From positions 1,178,001-1,242,000 of the forward strand of contig CP046866.1 of NCBI GenBank assembly GCA_009789175.1: a stretch of 64,000 nucleotides of DNA. Direction: 5' to 3'. This document shows positions 62,369 through 64,000 of the stretch, in pieces. The notes beneath the pieces are model-generated. The model did not search any database. It worked only from the letters and a program-made list of their open reading frames with translations, and was not told where the DNA came from. The DNA is from Salinibaculum litoreum (GTDB taxonomy: Archaea > Halobacteriota > Halobacteria > Halobacteriales > Haloarculaceae). The stretch's first letter is position 1. Each line of letters begins with the position of its first letter. Made by a program: the position numbers and the translations under genes.

Positions 62369-62931
62369 GCACTGGACCAGCACAGGCGGCCGACTGGGAG
62401 CCGTCTGACGCGCTCGACGAACGCCTCACCGACCCCGAGCGGCTGGCGTTCCCCGAGGACTACACGCACACCGAGTCGTGGCAGCGGGCCATCACCGAGC
62501 GCAACGAGCACGGCGGCCCCATCAACGAGGCCGAGCGCATGGTCTGGTTGGAGGACAGCGACAAACCGAAGCGCGTGCTCTTCGCGCTCATCGAGGACGA
62601 CCTCCACGCCGAGTGTGGCTGTGCGTCGTGGCAGTATCGGGACTGGTGCGCCCACGTCGCTTGGTGCTGGTGGAAGTGGGTGCGCGGTCACATCATCGTC
62701 CACCACATGGACACTGGCCGGGACTACCGCCACCCGCCGGCATGGCTTCAGTTCAGTGGCGACCGAGACCGCGACGTGAGTGGGCTGACGCCAGCCGAAC
62801 TCGACGCCTATCTCACCTGCGACCTGGCCGGCGTCGGCGTCACTGAGTACGCCGACGCCACTGACCGAGTAAAAGGCACCGTCGGTAACCTTCTGTCCCG
62901 AGCGAGGGTGAAGGTGGAGGGCGAGCGATGA
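62365..62931 (+). CDS. SWIM zinc-finger domain protein
   Basis: A 188-aa protein. The SWIM motif CXCXnCXH is ECGCASWQYRDWCAHV near residue 90, followed by an aromatic cluster AWCWWKWVRG. The C-terminal half (LTPAELDAYLTCDLAGVGV) is helical. SWIM domains bind DNA or proteins; haloarchaeal mobile elements often carry such proteins. It starts with a GTG coupled to the upstream small gene and overlaps the next gene by 4 nt (ATGA). Confidence 0.74.
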   Translation: MSTGPAQAADWEPSDALDERLTDPERLAFPEDYTHTESWQRAITERNEHGGPINEAERMVWLEDSDKPKRVLFALIEDDLHAECGCASWQYRDWCAHVAWCWWKWVRGHIIVHHMDTGRDYRHPPAWLQFSGDRDRDVSGLTPAELDAYLTCDLAGVGVTEYADATDRVKGTVGNLLSRARVKVEGER

Positions 62932-63101
62932 CGGCCAACGCGCGTGCGGAAATCGGCCGCGGGCGCGAAGCGGGGGCTACCCCTGGGAGGGGTGTGTACC
63001 CCACGTTGCACAGCGCGGGCAAATCGCAAGACGTGGCCGCTTCGGATGTGTGTACACACGACCCCGATTTGTGTACACACGGAGGTGGTCGACGTGAGTA
63101 A
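62928..63101 (+). CDS. Short 57-aa frame overlapping the operator region
   Basis: A 57-aa frame, ATG at 62928 and TAA at 63099-63101, starting in a 4-nt overlap with the SWIM gene and ending inside the next gene. It encodes two CTH repeats (CTHDPDLCTHG) because it reads through the two palindromes at 63048-63079. Overlap on both sides supports translation, but the palindromes may constrain the sequence rather than the protein. Confidence 0.4.
   Translation: MTANARAEIGRGREAGATPGRGVYPTLHSAGKSQDVAASDVCTHDPDLCTHGGGRRE
63048..63079. promoter_or_regulatory. Twin palindromic operators TGTGTACACA
   Basis: Two perfect palindromes, 63049-63058 (12 bp if extended to 63048-63059) and 63070-63079, starting 21 bp apart, about two helical turns. 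They lie 15-45 nt before the GTG of an RHH protein, with the ribosome-binding-like GGAGGTG at 63081-63087 between. This layout fits autoregulation by the RHH dimer. Confidence 0.6.
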
Positions 63102-63525
63102 GCAGATTCACGACGAAGGTCGGCGCGAGTCCAGCCGGTCGACACAGGTGCGCTTTCGCGCTTCCGAGGAACTCGTCGAGACGTACGACGACGCTGTAGA
63201 AGAATCCGACTTCGGGAGTCGGAGTGAAGCCCTGCGCTCAGGGATGCGGGAGTTCATCGGGGCAGACTACGGCGGCTCGACGCCGCTCGAACCGCCGAAA
63301 GAGGAGCCGCTTCGGACTGCGTACATCAAACTCTGCGAACTGGCGAATGCCGACGGCGTGATTCGGCACGACATCGCGGAAAACGAGTTATCGACGATGC
63401 TCGGGAAGCGAAAACGCACCGTCAACCACTCAGTTCTCGGGAAGCTCCGAAGCCGGGGCTACCTGCACCACGTTGCGAACGTCTACGGAGACCGTAGCTG
63501 GGGACTCACGGGGTACGAGTCATGA
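63094..63525 (+). CDS. Ribbon-helix-helix regulator with C-terminal winged helix
   Basis: A 143-aa regulator. The N-terminal RHH unit has SSRSTQVRFRASEELVETYD and then SEALRSGMREFIG. The C-terminal ~75 residues (RTAYIKLCELANADGVIRHD, NHSVLGKLRSRGYLHHVANV) resemble a winged helix. The GTG start has GGAGGTG 6 nt upstream, a clear ribosome-binding site. The twin palindromes in front suggest it represses its own operon, as repressors of haloarchaeal elements do. Confidence 0.77.
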   Translation: MSKQIHDEGRRESSRSTQVRFRASEELVETYDDAVEESDFGSRSEALRSGMREFIGADYGGSTPLEPPKEEPLRTAYIKLCELANADGVIRHDIAENELSTMLGKRKRTVNHSVLGKLRSRGYLHHVANVYGDRSWGLTGYES

Positions 63526-63579
63526 GCGACGACAGTACTCAATCTGTGGACGGTACTGTCCAGTTCAGAACAGATGCTG

Positions 63580-63675
63580 TCAGAACGACCCGCCGACCGC
63601 GATATACGCGAAAATCCCGACTACAGTTGCTATTACGTCAAGCACGAATAACACCGCGTAATCTTTTGCTTCCAT
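63580..63675 (-). CDS. Putative small membrane protein (31 aa)
   Basis: A 31-aa frame on the minus strand, ATG at 63673-63675, TGA at 63580-63582. A short charged start (MEAKDYAV) is followed by one hydrophobic helix (FVLDVIATVVGIFAYIAVGG). The design is that of small membrane proteins of haloarchaeal viruses. No promoter stands out, so this is tentative. Confidence 0.4.
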   Translation of the reverse strand: MEAKDYAVLFVLDVIATVVGIFAYIAVGGSF

Positions 63676-63767
63676 GGATACATGAGCGTTGGCTGACTAC
63701 TAAGACTCCCCGGAACGGGTACCGCTCAGTACTCACGACTACTGAGTAGCAAAAGTAGCGCTCTTCT

Positions 63768-64000
63768 CTACCCTATCCGCCGTCTGAGAATCCCACCAGC
63801 GCCGCCGCTCGGGACTTCGAGCAGCAGGTCTGTATCCGGCTGGCTCTCCCCATCTGCAAGCGACACGTCCACCGTCACGGTGTCGAGCAGTGGGTGCCGC
63901 GCTTCGACAGTGTACTCGCCGCCCCCGCCCACTGGCAGCTTGTACTCGCCGCTCGACGGGTCGGCACTGGCGGTGAAGTCGTTCTCCCCGTCCGTCGTGT
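63768..64000 (-). CDS. C-terminal part of an Ig-like/carboxypeptidase-regulatory-like protein
   Basis: The last 77 residues of a protein entering from the right edge, stop TAG at 63768-63770. The sequence has beta-sandwich repeats: SSGEYKLPVGGGGEYTVEAR, then HPLLDTVTVDVSLADGES, the motif order of carboxypeptidase-regulatory-like or SpaA-type domains. Such domains occur in surface, fibre and tail proteins. It may be a structural protein of the element that starts at tRNA-Trp. Confidence 0.62.
   Translation of the reverse strand, partial: TTDGENDFTASADPSSGEYKLPVGGGGEYTVEARHPLLDTVTVDVSLADGESQPDTDLLLEVPSGGAGGILRRRIG

Noticed and set aside
63522-63749. A 75-codon plus-strand frame starting in overlap with the RHH gene stop
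   Set aside because: The first ~20 codons look plausible, but the rest is Arg/Thr-rich and overlaps a better hydrophobic frame on the other strand. I left it uncalled.
1-64000. CRISPR arrays, rRNA genes and intact insertion sequences
   Set aside because: I saw no regularly spaced repeats, no rRNA sequence and no transposase with terminal inverted repeats.

Overview
The window is a piece of a haloarchaeal (class Halobacteria) chromosome. The evidence is an acidic, high-GC coding set; Tat-type lipoproteins (halocyanin, two solute-binding proteins); several bacterio-opsin-activator-type HTH regulators; AglJ, CheF, DpsA, diphthamide synthase and rhomboid genes; a tRNA-Trp with a 103-nt intron; and many genes that start about 26 nt after a TATA-like element, as expected for leaderless archaeal transcripts. 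I cannot place it to a genus.

Layout. 0-5.4 kb: end of a methionine-biosynthesis PLP enzyme, an HTH_10 regulator, a halocyanin coupled to a radical SAM/SPASM protein, and an XPB-like helicase. 5.7-11.7 kb: a complete branched-chain amino acid-type ABC importer (binding protein, two permeases, two ATPases) followed by a convergent HTH_10 regulator. 12-25 kb: housekeeping and conserved haloarchaeal genes (AglJ, a rhomboid with an extra domain, methyltransferases, Dph2, a YlbF-like protein, an MBL hydrolase, a coiled-coil protein next to a HisG-like protein, an AI-2E permease, an orphan CheF), ending in a tyrosine recombinase coupled to a DUF5805-type protein. 25.1-27.5 kb is a decay zone without an intact gene; it holds a DUF2270 pseudogene with at least three frame changes. 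27.5-32.3 kb: pyruvate kinase, a ROK sugar kinase, a GlpA-like FAD oxidoreductase and a second HTH_10 regulator paralogous to the first.

The most notable part is 32.3-44.8 kb. Seven copies of a 14-bp dyad, TTNGG-N4-CCNAA, resembling sites for DtxR-family iron regulators, lie at promoters only. Six form three pairs whose members start 26-27 bp apart. They frame a six-gene operon (40926 down to 33125) that joins a complete ferric-iron ABC importer to a homolog of plant reversibly glycosylated polypeptide/UDP-arabinopyranose mutase, a GT39-like membrane glycosyltransferase and a Tat-exported gluconate-2-dehydrogenase-subunit-3-like protein. A convergent polyprenol-phosphate-type glycosyltransferase has its own box. 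Further boxes precede a thiolase/DUF35 pair, an unlisted 59-aa protein and the DpsA ferritin. I infer an iron-responsive regulon that combines uptake, storage and surface glycosylation.

45-62 kb returns to ordinary metabolism: ADP-forming acyl-CoA synthetase with a Pta-like partner, biotin synthase, a site-2 protease, phosphatidylserine synthase-like, threonine synthase-like, thioredoxin, a DHH/TrkA-N protein, tRNA-Lys with a duplicated 3' end, IMP dehydrogenase and a DUF5794/DUF5795 pair. From tRNA-Trp (62006-62182) to the end, small overlapping genes with GTG starts, a SWIM zinc finger protein, an RHH regulator behind twin palindromes and the end of an Ig-like structural protein suggest the edge of an integrated element.
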